DNA of 64,000 nucleotides from Nannobrachium achirus (GCA_963921795.1 OY997658.1:50604966-50668965), one strand, 5' to 3'. Counted from the first letter of the stretch, positions 33,571 through 46,018 are shown. Made by a program: numbers and translations. Notes: generated from the sequence alone by a model not told the origin.

Positions 33571-34832
33571 TATATTTATTTTCTTTATCCATAGTTCTAT
33601 ATTTAATAAAATCCTTATATAGTTTATTCTTTTTCCTACAAGCATTCGCCAGTCCTCTAGTCATCCACGGCTTATCCACCTTCTTCATGTTTGCCAGACC
33701 CATGAAATGGGTAGGCCTACATAAGCAAATGTCGGTCTGTCCGGGTTTTCTATATAAAGGGTATATATGATGATGACATGATGATGACATGCCTACAAAA
33801 GGCATGATGTCATAAATGATGATGACAGACAGGGGGTCTGGCACAACCAGGTTGACCTGGTCTAGTTTTTTTATACTCTAAGATTGGACAGTTTCTATCA
33901 TATGATAGCATAAATATATTTAAGAAATTGTCATATGCTAAATCAACATCCTCTGCCTCGTATACATCGTTCCATTCTTGAGATATTAGATCTCTTTGGA
34001 ATGCCATTTGGGCTGCCTCTGAGCTCACTCTTCTATATATTGTTAATTGTTCCTCCTTCTTCATGATCAAATTACAGTCATAAATTGCAAAGACCGGCAG
34101 ATGGTCACTAATATCATTATAGAGTATCCCACTACATTATTCTCCATATTATTTGTATATATATTATCAATTAAAGTAGCTGAATGTGGTGTTATTCTAG
34201 TTGGCTTTGTTATGATTGGATATAAGCTTAGACTATATATTGTAGTAATAAATTCATCAATTAATATATTATTATTAGGGTTCAAAAGATTTAAATTAAA
34301 GTCTCCACAGATATAGGCAACCTTCTGCTCGGTCTTTGCAAGCATCCCCTCCATAAAGTTCTTAAACGTCTCGATACTGTACTCTGGAGCTCTGTACACA
34401 CAGCTGACAATAATATTTTTCTTTTTTTCCATGAAGATCTCAACAGTAATACATTCGCACACATCCTCAATTGCAGCAGTCGTTCAATAACCTTATACTT
34501 TAATCTACGGTCTACATAAAGGGCCGTTCCCCCACGATTCTTATTTATTCTATTAATAAAATGTAACTCATAACCCTCCATTTGAACTAAATCCACCCCC
34601 TTCTCCTCACTGAGCCAAGTTTCCGAAATAGCAATTACATTAAATGGTTTAGTGAGCCTTCTCAGGTAGTCCTTAATAGACGTAAAGTTAGCATAAAGAC
34701 TCCTGCTATTAAAATGTATGATCGAAAAACATTGATCCGACTTTATATTTCTTCTGTGTAATAGCAACAGTTTCCATTTATATTCGTGAAGAAATTACTT
34801 TCTGGATCAATATCGAAATTTAAGTCATTCAT
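33571..34832 (-). mobile_element. LINE ORF2, APE endonuclease part
   Basis: On the minus strand MNDLNFDIDPESNFFTNING starts at 34832. It continues in neighbouring frames with the APE motifs IIHFNSRSLYANF, IAISETWLSEEK (catalytic Glu), RGGTALYV, VSCVYRAPEY, YICGDFNLNLL (catalytic Asp/Asn) and LIDNIYTN, then linker sequence to KPWMTRGLANACRKKNKLYK and ENKYK. At least two frame changes show it is inactive. It is interrupted by the helentron-like element at 33691-33862 and cut at 33571 by the composite insertion; the next residues lie at 23369. RT is absent. Confidence 0.8.
33691..33862. mobile_element. Helentron-like non-autonomous element, copy 2
   Basis: Nearly identical to 8540-8707, with a 4-nt indel (ATGTCGGTCTGTCC against ATGTCTGTCC). 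Removing it rejoins the LINE frame exactly (KKTNMKKVDKPW), so no target bases were duplicated. It has the same GCCAGACCC/GGGTCTGGC inner pair and ACCAGG-TTGA-CCTGGT end hairpin. Confidence 0.6.
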
Positions 34833-35399
34833 GTTGAGCAAGTAAGAATACAATATACAGCAGCACCAAATAAGCAAGCACACATACACCACCGCACCTC
34901 ACATACGCACGCACCCAGCCGCACCAACACGCATACACCCGCGCACAGCCATACCCAGGCACGCACACACGCACTCGCACACGCACACGCACACAGCAGC
35001 TATAGCACCGGAAAGCACAAACTCGCCCCGCCGCACACAAGCACACACGCCCTCGCACAGCCGCACACACACGAGTACAACAGCACACATGCACACACCC
35101 GCACAAAGCCGCACATCCACGCATACTCGTACACCTCAAAAAAGTCCACAAAAAGAAAAATAAAGTCCAGTACGAGTCCGCGAAAAAAAAGAGAGAAAAA
35201 CATAACTGAAGCATCAAAAATCCTGCGCAACAGCGGCGCAACAGCAGCCAAAAAAGGAAGACAGTCAGCAGAATCCCGTCCGAATTTAGACATCCATGCA
35301 ATGTCAAGTCATATCCCAACAAAAAAACACATGCATTATCCAAAGAAGTCTTATGTTCCATGCAAAAGAAAAAAGTATTCATCCATGCAAGTGTAGTGA
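34833..35399 (-). mobile_element. LINE ORF1-ORF2 spacer, low complexity
   Basis: CA/GC-rich low-complexity sequence (34880-35120) then A-rich sequence. It lies between ORF2 and the TRIM-like insertion, and with 36421-36821 forms the presumed spacer of the LINE. Long frames here are low-complexity artefacts. Confidence 0.5.
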
Positions 35400-35401
35400 T
35401 A

Positions 35402-36420
35402 CGCGGAAGCGGGGATTGAACCCGGGACTCCCACTCGCCAGTCCAACGCACAACCAGTCGTGCTAATAGGGCTGAGCCCGATTAGCAGGGCTGTTGTCGC
35501 TGGTTCATGGCTGATACTAACTGTGGGGTGCTACATTCACCCCCCAGGTCTTTTGGAGCGCGCCCTCACTCTTCACACATCACGCCGCGGACCACCGCAC
35601 ACGACGTGGCACTGTTCCTCCTCACGAGGGCATCACGCTCCTCATCCTGCCGACAACGCCAGATTGTAGTGACTAATAATAAAATATGGATCTCTAAATC
35701 CATAGAGAAAATAAGACAAAGAGCCAAAGGACGTATCTTAGATTGCTGTATTGAAGAGAGACAGACAAGGTAGACAAAGCAGTGGGCATATCATCCTAGT
35801 GGTATGCTCGATAATCTCTCTCCCCAACCATAGCGGTCAGGACAGAGGATTCTCTCTCTCCCAAAATGGAAGTTTAACATGTATATAAAGAGTACAGTTA
35901 TGACAGTAAGAAGTCGTGGAACTTATTCATTTGTTCCCATATCATAACAAGGAAGTAGTAGGAACTCATTGATTCGTTCCTATATCATAACAAGGAAGTA
36001 ACAGGAAGAAAGGGACACGTAGTGCTTGGTAATTTTCCACCACTCGTGACTTATATCAGACAGAGGAAGACAGTGAGTCTGGTGACATACAGTATAAACC
36101 AAAACATGATTCTATTCAGGGCATTCAAAGTTATTATGACCTTTAATCAGTTTGCCTGAACCTACAGTATGCGACCAAAATGTGGTCTCTTATATACTGT
36201 ACGTTCAGTTCATATTATGCCTTTATATGGTCATATGAGACTCATACACCAATAACATAATTATGTATCATAATTTATCCTAACAGTGACACGCAGAAGC
36301 GGGGATTGAACCCGGGACTCCCACTCGCCAGTCCAACGCACAACCAGTCATGCTAATAGGGCTGAGCCCGGTTAGCAGGGCTGTTGTCGCTGGTTCATGG
36401 CTGGTACTAACTGTGGGGGC
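35402..36420. mobile_element. TRIM-like element with tRNA-like terminal repeats
   Basis: Direct repeats of about 130 bp (about 35397-35531 and 36290-36425) begin TGA(T/C)ACGC(G/A)GAAGCGG and end near CTACA or CTATACA, flanking about 760 bp without coding capacity. The repeats hold a tRNA-like minus-strand sequence with the B-box GGGTTCAATCCCC. Short TG...CA direct repeats around a non-coding core fit a terminal-repeat retrotransposon in miniature. No clean target duplication was found. It is a fossil and not capable of coding. Confidence 0.45.
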
Positions 36421-36821
36421 TATACAAGCTCCATGTGAAAGTTCCATGCATGCAAATAGTCAAATCCATTTAAAAAACAAAAACAAAACCAGAAAACATT
36501 CCATATCGACTGGAGATTTCCCTGCTTTCCTGTAGTCGCATGCATAAAAATAATCCATTCCAAAAAGACGGAAAGTGAGAGCTTAATTCCTTTTCTGGAA
36601 TCATTATAATCCCGACACAATACTAAATTGTTGGGGGAGACATGCCAAAAACTCAGTTTGTTGCACAAAATGCATGCCAAAAAAACGGTAGTCCATGCAA
36701 AAGGCATAAGCCCGAAAATAGGAAAAAACAAGAAAAATATCATAAAGACATAAAAAATAGTCAATGCACCAGCCATTTGTTGCTAGAACGGTTTCAACTA
36801 CAAGGCCACCAGTAGGCAGGC

Positions 36822-37530
36822 CTAGGCCTTGTATTTGTCCAGCTCATGCAGATCTCTTACCATTGTCGGCTTCGCATTCTCCGGTGCTCCGTTCAACTTA
36901 ATCCATATTTTACAGTTTCTTGTCCAGGTGCCTTGTATCTTGCCTTGTTTCTTCAGATTGCGTGCTGCCCTAGCTATGTCTGCGTTTCTTTTGGTTAAGT
37001 GATCGTTCAGGTAGACGTCTGTACCCCGCAGCTTCTTAGCCTCTGACAGCAGATCCATTTTTGCTTTTCGGTTTGCAAATCTCATTACAATGAGCGGTTT
37101 GGAATTTCCGTCCCTTCTAGGGAGTGTATGACAAGTTGAGATTGTGTTGGCTTCAAGGTTCATGTCATGATCCGTGAAGAACTTTATTATTTGATCCTCC
37201 AGGGAGGCTACATCGTCTGGTGTGGCCTCCTCACCAGTACCCCCTGCTACGGCACGAGAATACGTTTTTTTGTGTCGTAGCAAGCCCACTGATTAGCAGG
37301 TCGTCAATTCTGGAATACTGCTCAAGGTCGTCAACTCGCCTTTCCAATTCCATTATCTTTTTGTCTTTCTCTTTTACAGCAAGCTTAAGCTGCTTGACTT
37401 CCTCCAATAGCCCAACCAGCTGTGTTTGTTGCTTGCTCACCTGAGACAGTTCTGCCGACATAAAATTCAAAGACCTCTTAATCTCCTCCATTTCATCCGC
37501 TTTCTTAGCTGGCATTTTGACGTTTTGCAA
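36822..37530 (-). mobile_element. LINE ORF1 (coiled coil plus RRM-like)
   Basis: Minus-strand protein begins MPAKKADEMEEIKRSLNFM and runs through a heptad-rich coiled coil (LSQVSKQQTQLVGLLEEVKQ, KIMELERRVDDLEQYSRID). After one frame shift near 37270 it continues TYSRAVAGGTGEEATPDD, LPRRDGNSKPLIVMRFANR, DVYLNDHLTKRNADI and TRNCKIWIKLNG, ending at 36822. This is the coiled-coil/RRM/C-terminal arrangement of LINE ORF1 proteins, which bind LINE RNA. It lies upstream of the APE ORF2 on the same strand, so both belong to one LINE copy. 37531-37700 is probably 5' UTR. Confidence 0.75.
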
Positions 37531-37887
37531 TTTTATCTCTCACTGTGGACTATATTTGATTTATTTGCCAAAACAGTCCAAACCAAGTACCGACGCGAGT
37601 CACGCGACGAGCTCCTCACAGACTTACTTAGGGTAAGGGCCTCTATTGTCAACATCAGTCACACTGATGTTATGCCGCCTATCAAGCAACAGAAATGAAT
37701 TACTTTAGTTGCCTACAGAGAATTATTGTCTCTCTGTCACAGTCACTGCGGTGTTCATATTTCAAGCTCAACACACATTGATTGGATGACAGAATATTTT
37801 ATTAGACATAAATGTATAGCCCTACCACACAAAAAAAAAACATTCGTGAAAGGAACCTCTCTCTCGCTCACGCACACAGACAGAACA

Positions 37888-37891
37888 GAAG

Positions 37892-37929
<38 letters not shown>

Positions 37930-38056
37930 GACTTTATTAGAAGTTTGCATAGGAAAAGGTACAGTTTCATGACGGTACAGTTCACTGGTACACGCTCAAC
38001 TAAAAGGAGACCCAAGGAAAGCACTTGGCTTATTTACAGGAAACAATTGAAGTATC
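37888..38056 (-). mobile_element. LINE 3' end with (TCAA)n tail, copy 1
   Basis: GATTGATTGATTGATTGA is followed by AGACTTTATTAGAAGTTTGC and ACAGTTTCATGACGGTACAG. On the minus strand this reads as a LINE 3' UTR ending in a TCAA tail. The same sequence is at 38345-38476. Confidence 0.6.
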
Positions 38057-38099
38057 TCATATAACATGGAATGACAGACGGATAGAACACAGTACTATG

Positions 38100-38180
38100 C
38101 AGTAGTAATAGTAATAATAATAATAACTATTAGTAATAAGGGTAATAATAATACTAATAATAATAAGTATAATAATACTG
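38100..38180. repeat. (TAA)n-rich low-complexity run
   Basis: Imperfect AATAATAATAA repeats between the two LINE tails. Confidence 0.8.
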
Positions 38181-38344
38181 CTGCGCTGCAAACGGAACTC
38201 GCCCTTCAGGCTCGTTCCTGAGGAGGCGCAGGCGTGATTATATTGACGATATTGCAGACCCTCTCGTGTCATATTGCTTAATTATGATCCAGCATCGTCT
38301 CTGATCAATAGGTAACTTCTTGAAGTTATAGCAGTGGTTCAGAG

Positions 38345-38476
38345 TATTGATTGATTGAAGACTTTATTAGAAGTTTGCATAGGAAAAGGTACAGTTTCAT
38401 GACGGTACAGTTCACTGGTACAAGGTCTACTAAAGGAGATCCTAGAAAAGACTAAGCTTATTTCCATTGGAAACCA
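38345..38476 (-). mobile_element. LINE 3' end with (TCAA)n tail, copy 2
   Basis: Near-identical to 37888-38056 over the GACTTTATTAGAAGTTTGCA to GTTCACTGGTACA part; shorter TTGA run. Confidence 0.6.
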
Positions 38477-38497
38477 TTGAAGTATCTCATATAAATC

Positions 38498-38725
38498 AGG
38501 TGTAGAGTGGCTGCCTGGCAACCAGAAGGTTCCCAGTTCGATCCAGAGCTCCCCCAGAGTCAATGTCAAAGTGTCCTTGAGCAAGGCGGCCCTAACTGCT
38601 CCCAATGAGCAGGTTTGTGCCTTGCATGGTTTCCTCCTCTATAGTATCTGTGTGTGAATGCAATGCAAAATCTATGTAAAGCGCCTTGGATAAATGCACC
38701 ATTTACCATTTTAATATGTACTACA
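38498..38725 (+). mobile_element. tRNA-derived teleost SINE
   Basis: CCAGAAGGTTCCCAGTTCGATCC (B-box inside), GTGTCCTTGAGCAAGGC, CTGCTCCCAATGAGCAGG and the tail AAAGCGCCTTGGATAAATGC follow the layout of a common teleost SINE. The tail alone recurs at 41610-41697. Confidence 0.65.
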
Positions 38726-38826
38726 ACTTAAGATCACTGACACAACTAGTGACAATGTACATCCAACAATTTATGGAAAATGAAATACACATTTAATTGT
38801 CTTTCTTTTTTCTTTTTATTCGTCTT

Positions 38827-39110
38827 TTTTCCCCACCACTGGTTAAATGAAAACAGGTGCTGACATAACCTGATGAGATTCCCCTCCAGTGATACTGTTC
38901 ATATTGATACTGATATTAAATGTAAACATAGGTTGATGAGGCTTCTTGCCTAACTGGTCCACATGCAAGCATCAGTCCATCACAGAGAGGAAAAAGTCTT
39001 TGGGATATTGAACATTTTGTGCAGCATATTTGCCTGTGCATACCTGCTGTATTCTTATGTTTGTTTTGTATAACTGTTGACTACAGTACATGTCCCTGTC
39101 TGTCTGTCTA
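38827..39110. repeat. Dispersed repeat shared with 44396-44672 and 56690-56966
   Basis: About 275 bp (CCACCACTGGTTAAATG...TACATGTCCCTGTCTGTC) with a few differences from the two copies flanking the Gypsy fossils. Family unknown. Confidence 0.75.
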
Positions 39111-39111
39111 A

Positions 39112-39795
39112 CAGGCACGTTTTATTGCGATTAAAACAAATCCTGTAGCGTTTTGTCGGAAAATGCACAACGTTTAGGCATGTGTGAAGACGCATCCGTA
39201 TTATTTTTCAAATCAAATAAACAAATGCAAATCCCCCCAAAAATTGTGGTTTCGATTCACTACAGCAAACGCTTCACTGTTGGTGTGAATGCATCCACCT
39301 CAAATCCAGGCAATATAACATTGTGGTATATAGAGCCGTGTGCGGGTTAAATCCATAGTTATATATAATAAGGCCACATTCTCATAATATAATTCGGTTT
39401 AGTCGTGCGAATGGGAGGGGTGAAGTTGCCACATTCTTGCATATTTAATTGATACGTTTGCCCTCACACTGCACATTATCATCCGAAACAAGGAATCACT
39501 GAGTCCACGTCTGTCCACGGGACATACAGTATATCCAAGCTGCATAATAATGCCTCCTCCATCTCCCTGTGTTTATTAATTCTTCAAGTTCAACTCACAA
39601 TGTAACCACAGGACCCCTGCAAAATTTGCCGCGCAGGCGTTAGCCGATTTATCTGCGGTCGAAGGTCGTCAACGAGCGATCACAAAATAAAACCAGCGGA
39701 GGGCGGAGGGACTCCCAAAATCTACCAGCAATAAACCAGACAGCAAATACTTTTAATTGCGAGATATGAATATCTACGAAGAGGAGGACGTCAAC

Positions 39796-39832
<37 letters not shown>

Positions 39833-40710
39833 CTCTTGTCTCTTGCCCTCCGCTGGCTCCCTCTGCGCTCCGCGCATAACAGCGTTAAGCGTCTCCATTT
39901 GGAAATGATTTGGCACAGAGAGCGCGCGCGCCAGCAAGGGCGAGAGAGCCACACATCGGCCTATATTTTATTAGGCCTATAGCCTATATATGATATACAA
40001 GTGACTCCAGTGGCACTTTCCTTTTATCTAACTGTGAGCAACAACTCCTCACAAATAATACACCATGTGCGATCGAGGGAGCGGTGATCAGAAATCAATG
40101 AGGGGAGGAGGCGGCCAGAATCGTCAGAAATCTAATGAGAACAGACGGGGGGATTTAACCTTTTATAAATATCTATGGATTTAACCCGCACATGGCTCTA
40201 TATAGCCTACCACAATGTTTCATTGCCTGTATTTGAGACGGATGGATTCACACCAACAGGGAAGCGTTTGCGGTAGCGCATCGAAACCACCGTTTTTTTG
40301 TGGATTTGCATTCGTTTCTTTTATTCGAAAAAGAATACGGATGCGTCTTCACACATGCCCAACCGTTGTGTATTTTCCAACAATACGTTATAGGATTCGT
40401 TTTAATCGTCATAAAACGTGCCTGTGTGAATGTCGCCTAAGTTAAGTTACCCCCTCCAGACTGTCCGTTCCCATTAGATTTCTGACCATTAGCCTACGGC
40501 CTGTGGCTGTCCCCTCAATGATTTAATTTCTGATCAACGCTCCCTCGATCGCACATATACTGTATTTGTGAGGAGCTCACAGTCAGATAAAAGGAATGTG
40601 GCACTGGAGTCACTATAGGCCTAATATAATATAGGCCGATTTGTGGGTCTCTCGCCCTTGCTCGCTCTCTCTCTCTCTCGCTCTCTGTGCCAAATCATCA
40701 ATCTCTCTAA
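39112..40710. repeat. Two interleaved imperfect inverted repeats
   Basis: Segment A (39112-39360, AGGCACGTTTTATTGCGATT...) is inverted at about 40175-40430. Segment B (39905-40160, GATTTGGCACAGAGAGCG...) is inverted at about 40470-40705. The order A, B, A', B' is not a simple foldback. Between them are a CT microsatellite (39797-39829) and unclassified sequence. No credible ORF. Confidence 0.65.
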
Positions 40711-40714
40711 AATA

Positions 40715-40765
40715 GTGGTTCTCAACCTGTGGGTCGGGACCACCAGGGGGGTCCCCAAATTATTA
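40715..40765. mobile_element. hAT-type end fragment
   Basis: AGTGGTTCTCAACCTGTGGG followed by TCGGGACCACCAGGGGGGTC is typical of hAT-derived small elements; the other end was not found. Confidence 0.4.
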
Positions 40766-41194
40766 TATTTACAGAATGAATAGATACATTTTGTCTCAAA
40801 TATTTTCTCAGAGGAAAACATGCCGCGCTGTTCTTTGCTTGGCTGTTTAGTTTAGTTAAGTAGTATGGTTTATTTCAATCATGAGCCAAATAAAATTATG
40901 ACTTTTCATGAAATAAAAACTAAAATGTTTAATACAATGAAAACAAATATAGCTTCAAGGAGCGATAAGGGGCCAAGCAGGAAAAATAAAAAAGGAAAAA
41001 AAGCAAAAGAAGGGGGGCAAGTGTGAAAGGAGATAAACAAGAAAACAATGGTGCGTGAGCATAGCAGCAGATTTGAACTGTGCATGATATACTTATGGAA
41101 GTGAGTTAAGCTGTTAGAAAAACACACAAAAAAGAACTACTAATTAAATATTACTTTACTTTACCCCACTGGGCATGAAAGTGTGCAATGACCT

Positions 41195-41196
<2 letters not shown>

Positions 41197-41258
<62 letters not shown>
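41197..41258. repeat. (CA)n microsatellite
   Basis: About 31 CA units. Confidence 0.97.
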
Positions 41259-42151
41259 TTGTATTTGACTGTCGCCTCTATTTTTTTTCTCTCCCCCGTC
41301 AGAAGCACACAGCATGCGCTGGATGCACAAACCATGACAAAGCCTTGTGAATCGCAGTTCGGGTTGTGATTTCGAATCACTGAATCGATTCGAATCGGAT
41401 TCGTGACAGCCTTACACCTAATACTACAATAAACCATTGAAAAACCTTTTGTTGCAACTTTTGGGGGGACAGTCACTATAATCTAAAGTAGCAGATCTAT
41501 ACAGATTTATAATCTAAAGTAGCAGATCTACACAGATTTCCTTTGGAAATATGTAAGAAAAGATCAAGAACACTTTCTGGCATACGTTTAGTCACTCGAG
41601 ACTAAACTATCAGTGAGTGAATGTAATGCAAAATATCTGTAAAGTGCCTTGGATAAATGCACCATTTACCATTTTAATATGTACTACAACTTAAGAAAAG
41701 AAGCAGTGATGCTGGAAAGTGAAATACCCCTTTAATTTTCGCTTGTTTCTTTCAATCTCATTTGTTTTTATCCTCTTTTTATCCTCTTTTCATGTTCTCT
41801 TTCTGTTCCTAGGGTTATATTGAAGTTTTGAATGTTTTGTATTGTGTGGTTTGCTTTTATTTTTTGTATTTTTACTGTTACTACGTATACATTTTCGTTC
41901 TGCACTGTAAAGCACTTTGAGCTGCATTCTGTCATGAAAGGTGCTATATAAATAATGTTTCATTCATTCATTCATTCATTCATAGTTTGAAACTGAAGCA
42001 AATAGTGACACTTGTTTGTTTTTATTTTTAGGCAACCTACGGACCAAAAAGGCCCTAAAACTAAACTAAAGAACGTACTTACCGTACATACCTGGATCCG
42101 AGGAAGAGCCTAAAACCTCACCTGCTGGAACCAACCTGGACGTGAGAAAAT

Positions 42152-44395
42152 CGTACCTACTTAACCCTGTGGAAAGAAACAACCATACTCCCCGACCCCT
42201 GTAATAGAACCCATACTCACCGTTGTATCCAAGTAAGCCTTGTGACCCTTGTACGCACAGATTTGGCCGGGCCAATGACGTCAGAAAGTATGCCGGTAAC
42301 CTGCGTTCATGGAGATGTCCGTCACTACCCCCCCGCACATCCGAGTCCAGTCCACCCGCGGAGATGTACAGGTCGCCGCCGGAGCGGTCCCCAACTTACC
42401 TGTCCCCAACTTACCTGTCCCGTTGCTGATAGGCACCGACTGCCCACTCTTCGAGTGCCACTGGCAGCCCCGGCTCATCCAACCCCCGCGTCCCCGACAG
42501 ACGAGACGAGGCTGCGTACGGGCCCGCTCTAAAACACCGCTACCTGCTTGCCCCGTTTTCCCACCGGAGAGCAAGGTCCCACGAAGCGACGAAAAACCAG
42601 GGGTGGACCGGGAAGAATAGGAGCCGCTGCCTGAAATCCCCTCGCTAGATGATAGTGATGCCATAGATGTGAAAACGTGCGATGGGGTGAGTGAACTGAG
42701 CTTTCCCTACTTTATTGTTAAACAAGACTTGTTGTATCGCTGCGTGAAATTACACACTGGGGATGTGATAGAGCAACTGTTAGTTCCCAAAACCTACGTT
42801 AGCCGCGTGTTGTTGCGTGCTGTATTTGGCTCATACCCATCGTCCTTGTGCCGAAACCAGACGGCACTATACGGTTTTGTAATGATTTCCGCAAGTTAAA
42901 CGAAATTACCACTTTCGATGCCTATCCATTAATGCCCCACGTAGACGAGCACATTAGATCTCACTAAAGGCTATTGGCAGGTGCCCCTTACGCCGCGAGC
43001 CAAAGAGAAGACAGCCTTTTCCACCCCAGAGGGACTATTTCATTATACTGTACTGCCGTTCGGAGTCCATGGGGCGCCGGCCACGTGCCAACGTCTCATG
43101 GACAGAGTGTTGAGGCCACACTGCGCCTATGCTGCCGCCTATTTAGACAACATAGTCATCCACAGCACAACCTGGGAAGCCCACCTTCGCCAGCTAGATG
43201 CCGTTTTGGGCGCTCTCCACCAGGCCGACCGCACCGCGAATGCGAAAAAATGACGCCTTGCCCTGTATGAAACAGACTATCTGGGCTACACTATTAGCAG
43301 GGGCTGTGTGATGCCCCAGCTGCGGAAAGTCGAGAAAATAAAGAACTGCCCCAACCTGTCAACATAAAGCAACTTAAATCGTTGTCTGGGTTTGATCTCC
43401 TATTATAACAAGTTTATTAAAAACTATTCTACTGTTGCAGCCCCGCTCTACGAGCTGACCATGAAAACCCAGACCAACTCGGTGAAGTGGACAGAGGAAG
43501 CGGTTGAGGCGTTCCGTGCCCTAAAACAAGCGCTCTGTGAGGAGCCGGTGCTCAAAGCCCCCGACTTTGGCAAGCCCTTTCTAGTACATACGGACGATTC
43601 CAACACAGGCTTGGGCCCCTTCCTCTCACAAGTGATAGATACTGAAGAGGATCCAGTCCTGTTTTGTAGCCGTAAACTCCTAAAACATGAAAGAAACTAT
43701 GCCACCATTGAGAAAGAAGCGCGATAAATCACCTGCGGTATTATTTATGGGGAAGGGCCTTCACGCTCATCACCGACCATGCCCCATTAAAATGGATGTC
43801 GCAAACAAAGACACGAATGGGAGAATAATACGTTGGTTCTTGGAGTTGCAGGACTATGACCTTAAGGTGGAACATCGACCTGGAAAGGGCATCCTGCACG
43901 CGGATGCCCTGTCCCGGCTGCATGAGTAACTTAGTGACTAAACGTATGTTTTTTACATATTTCCAAAGGAAATCTGTGTAGATCTGCTACTTTTGTGATT
44001 ATAGCGACTCTCTCTAGTATAAGTAGGGCGTTAATTTACGAAAGAAAAAAAGAAAAACCTCAAAAGTGTATAATATGTAGATAAGAGGTTTCTGCTCGAC
44101 AGCAACGATGAGGGAAACTGAACCAAACCAGACACCAGTTCTCAGGTACAAGCGCGCCCAAAGCGCATTTATTGGTCGGATTCAGCACAACAAAATTCGG
44201 GGGAGGGGACAAAGCAGAAATAATAATAATGACATTCAGGCATATTAAGGTAACATAAATTCTTCCCAGGTCAGGGGCATTGCATTAACTGTCTTGAAGT
44301 GTCTTCTTTTCTCGCTTACTTGGATACAACGGTGAGTATGGGTTCTATTACAGGGGTCGGTTAGGTAGGTATGATTTCTCCCACAGGTGCCATTT
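42152..44395 (+). mobile_element. Ty3/Gypsy retrotransposon fossil, copy 1
   Basis: Plus-strand pieces match Ty3/Gypsy Pol: a protease-like region (42309-42620, VPLLIGTDCPLFE), a reverse transcriptase region (42975-43330, KEKTAFSTPEGLFHYTVLPF) and the RT connection/RNase H region (43390-43925, with HVDxLSRL-type end HADALSRLHE). Gag, integrase and recognisable LTRs are missing. A G-rich purine tract (GGGGGAGGGGACAAAG, about 44200) may be the old polypurine tract. It is broken, with several breaks, and old relative to the duplication that copied it. It is bracketed by an inverted repeat at 42152-42239 and 44318-44395. Confidence 0.75.
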
Positions 44396-44672
44396 TTTTC
44401 ACCACTGGTTAAATGTAAACAGGTGCTGACATAACCTGATGAGATTCCCCTCCAGTGATACCGTTCATATTGATACTGATATTAAATGTAAACATAGGTT
44501 GATGAGACTTCTTGCCTAACTGGTCCACATGCAAGCATCAGTCCATCACAGAGAGGAAAAAGTCTTTGGGATATTGAACATTTTGTGCAGCATATTTGCC
44601 TGTGCATACCTGCTGTATTCTTATGTTTGTTTTGCATAACTGCTGACTGCAGTACATGTCCCTGTCTGTCTA
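44396..44672. repeat. Dispersed 275-bp repeat (copy beside Gypsy fossil 1)
   Basis: Same sequence as 38827-39110; its duplicate in copy 2 is 56690-56966. Confidence 0.75.
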
Positions 44673-44812
44673 AAATATGCCACAACTAAAGCTCCTTTAA
44701 CTAAAACATACCTCAGGTTTTTTCACAATCATCAAACTCAAGGAAATAAACGCCTGTTTCAAATAAGCGCAAGGTTCGTATAAGCGCCTGGGCCGTTATT
44801 TGCAATTAATAT

Positions 44813-45621
44813 TGTTCAGATATTTCTAAATGTCCCTCTGAAAGGGACGCCTCGATCTGATACTTAACTAAATAATAACTCGCTCAATGTCTTTATGGAT
44901 TTTTATTTGATATAAAACAAACTATTGGAACCTGGCTGTTACAAACAAGGCTTAGTTCGTAGGTAATAATAAAAAGAAGTATAGTAAAAAACAAACTATT
45001 TAAACTTTGAGGTTGCAATCAAAGTCTAGTTTGTAATAATAAAAAAGGGTTACAGTCACAGTAAAAACGAGAGGTTATTTTACCTGAAATAGAAGCAGAA
45101 ACACAAAATACAGAGGTTTTAGAAACTACAACACGCTAAACACTTGAAATGAATTTGTTAACTAATAGTTCTATTGGTCATACTTACAATAGCCTGATCA
45201 GATCGATGCAAATAAAATCCGAACGCACAGTACGCTCGTACTGTGCGGCACACGGCTTAAACTGACCTGGCTCTAGATGGGGGATGATATCTTATTCGTA
45301 ACAAAGACAGGAAGCCCCGTCTGAACCGGAAGTATTATGAGTTGTAAATGACTGAGGAGTTCACGGTAATCTTTTAACTAAGGGAATCACTTAACTGAAC
45401 GTTATGGTTAACAGGATTATGTATATATGTATTACAGATCTTGACTACACAAGTTATGAGTGACATTGCTCTTTCTAAGTGTGGTAATTAATGATATATA
45501 AATCTTTTAGTGATCTATTCTCTATGATATTTAATATGTCAGGTGAACCCCTAGGTGGCGCCAGGAGACTAAAATACAGTTCATGCAGATTTAACCATGC
45601 AGGGAGTAAATAGTTTTGACA
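44813..45621 (-). repeat. BEL/Pao 3' LTR
   Basis: 809-bp terminal repeat (3' LTR in the element's minus-strand orientation), matching 51353-52140 almost throughout apart from one indel. Confidence 0.9.
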
Positions 45622-46018
45622 CCTCCCACTTGGTTTACTGGCAGCAAGCCTGGTTGCTGCCTAAGGAAAGCACAATACATTTCTAATCTTAGCATTTCAC
45701 TTATTGTCTGATATAGGTTAGAGTCTGTTTGATATTGTTTATGAAAGGGCTAAAAGATAATCCAAGGAAGCGGAAAAAACACGCAAAACAAATTTAAAGA
45801 TGTTTCTTGATATCCTTGAGTTGCCAGCCCGTGCCATCGTGCACTACAGTACGTCTGACTAATTGGACATGGCCGCTGTACATCAAGCACACGCGGCGGT
45901 GGGCTTAATATACAGGTCATTACCAACAGTAGCCGTACAGAGTGTCACCTGCCGGGACTGGCTTCACAGAAACTTGCTATCAGACACTTGGTAGGCTGGT
46001 AGCAGGTACTTTCTTCGA

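Noticed and set aside
34825-35451. 208-codon minus-strand frame rich in Cys, Val and Arg
   Set aside because: It lies in CA/GC low-complexity spacer of a LINE; composition is skewed and no domain is visible.
42242-42532. Proline-rich short frames beside the Gypsy protease-like region
   Set aside because: They are alternative frames of the same GC-rich fossil; only the frame with VPLLIGTDCPLFE has family similarity.
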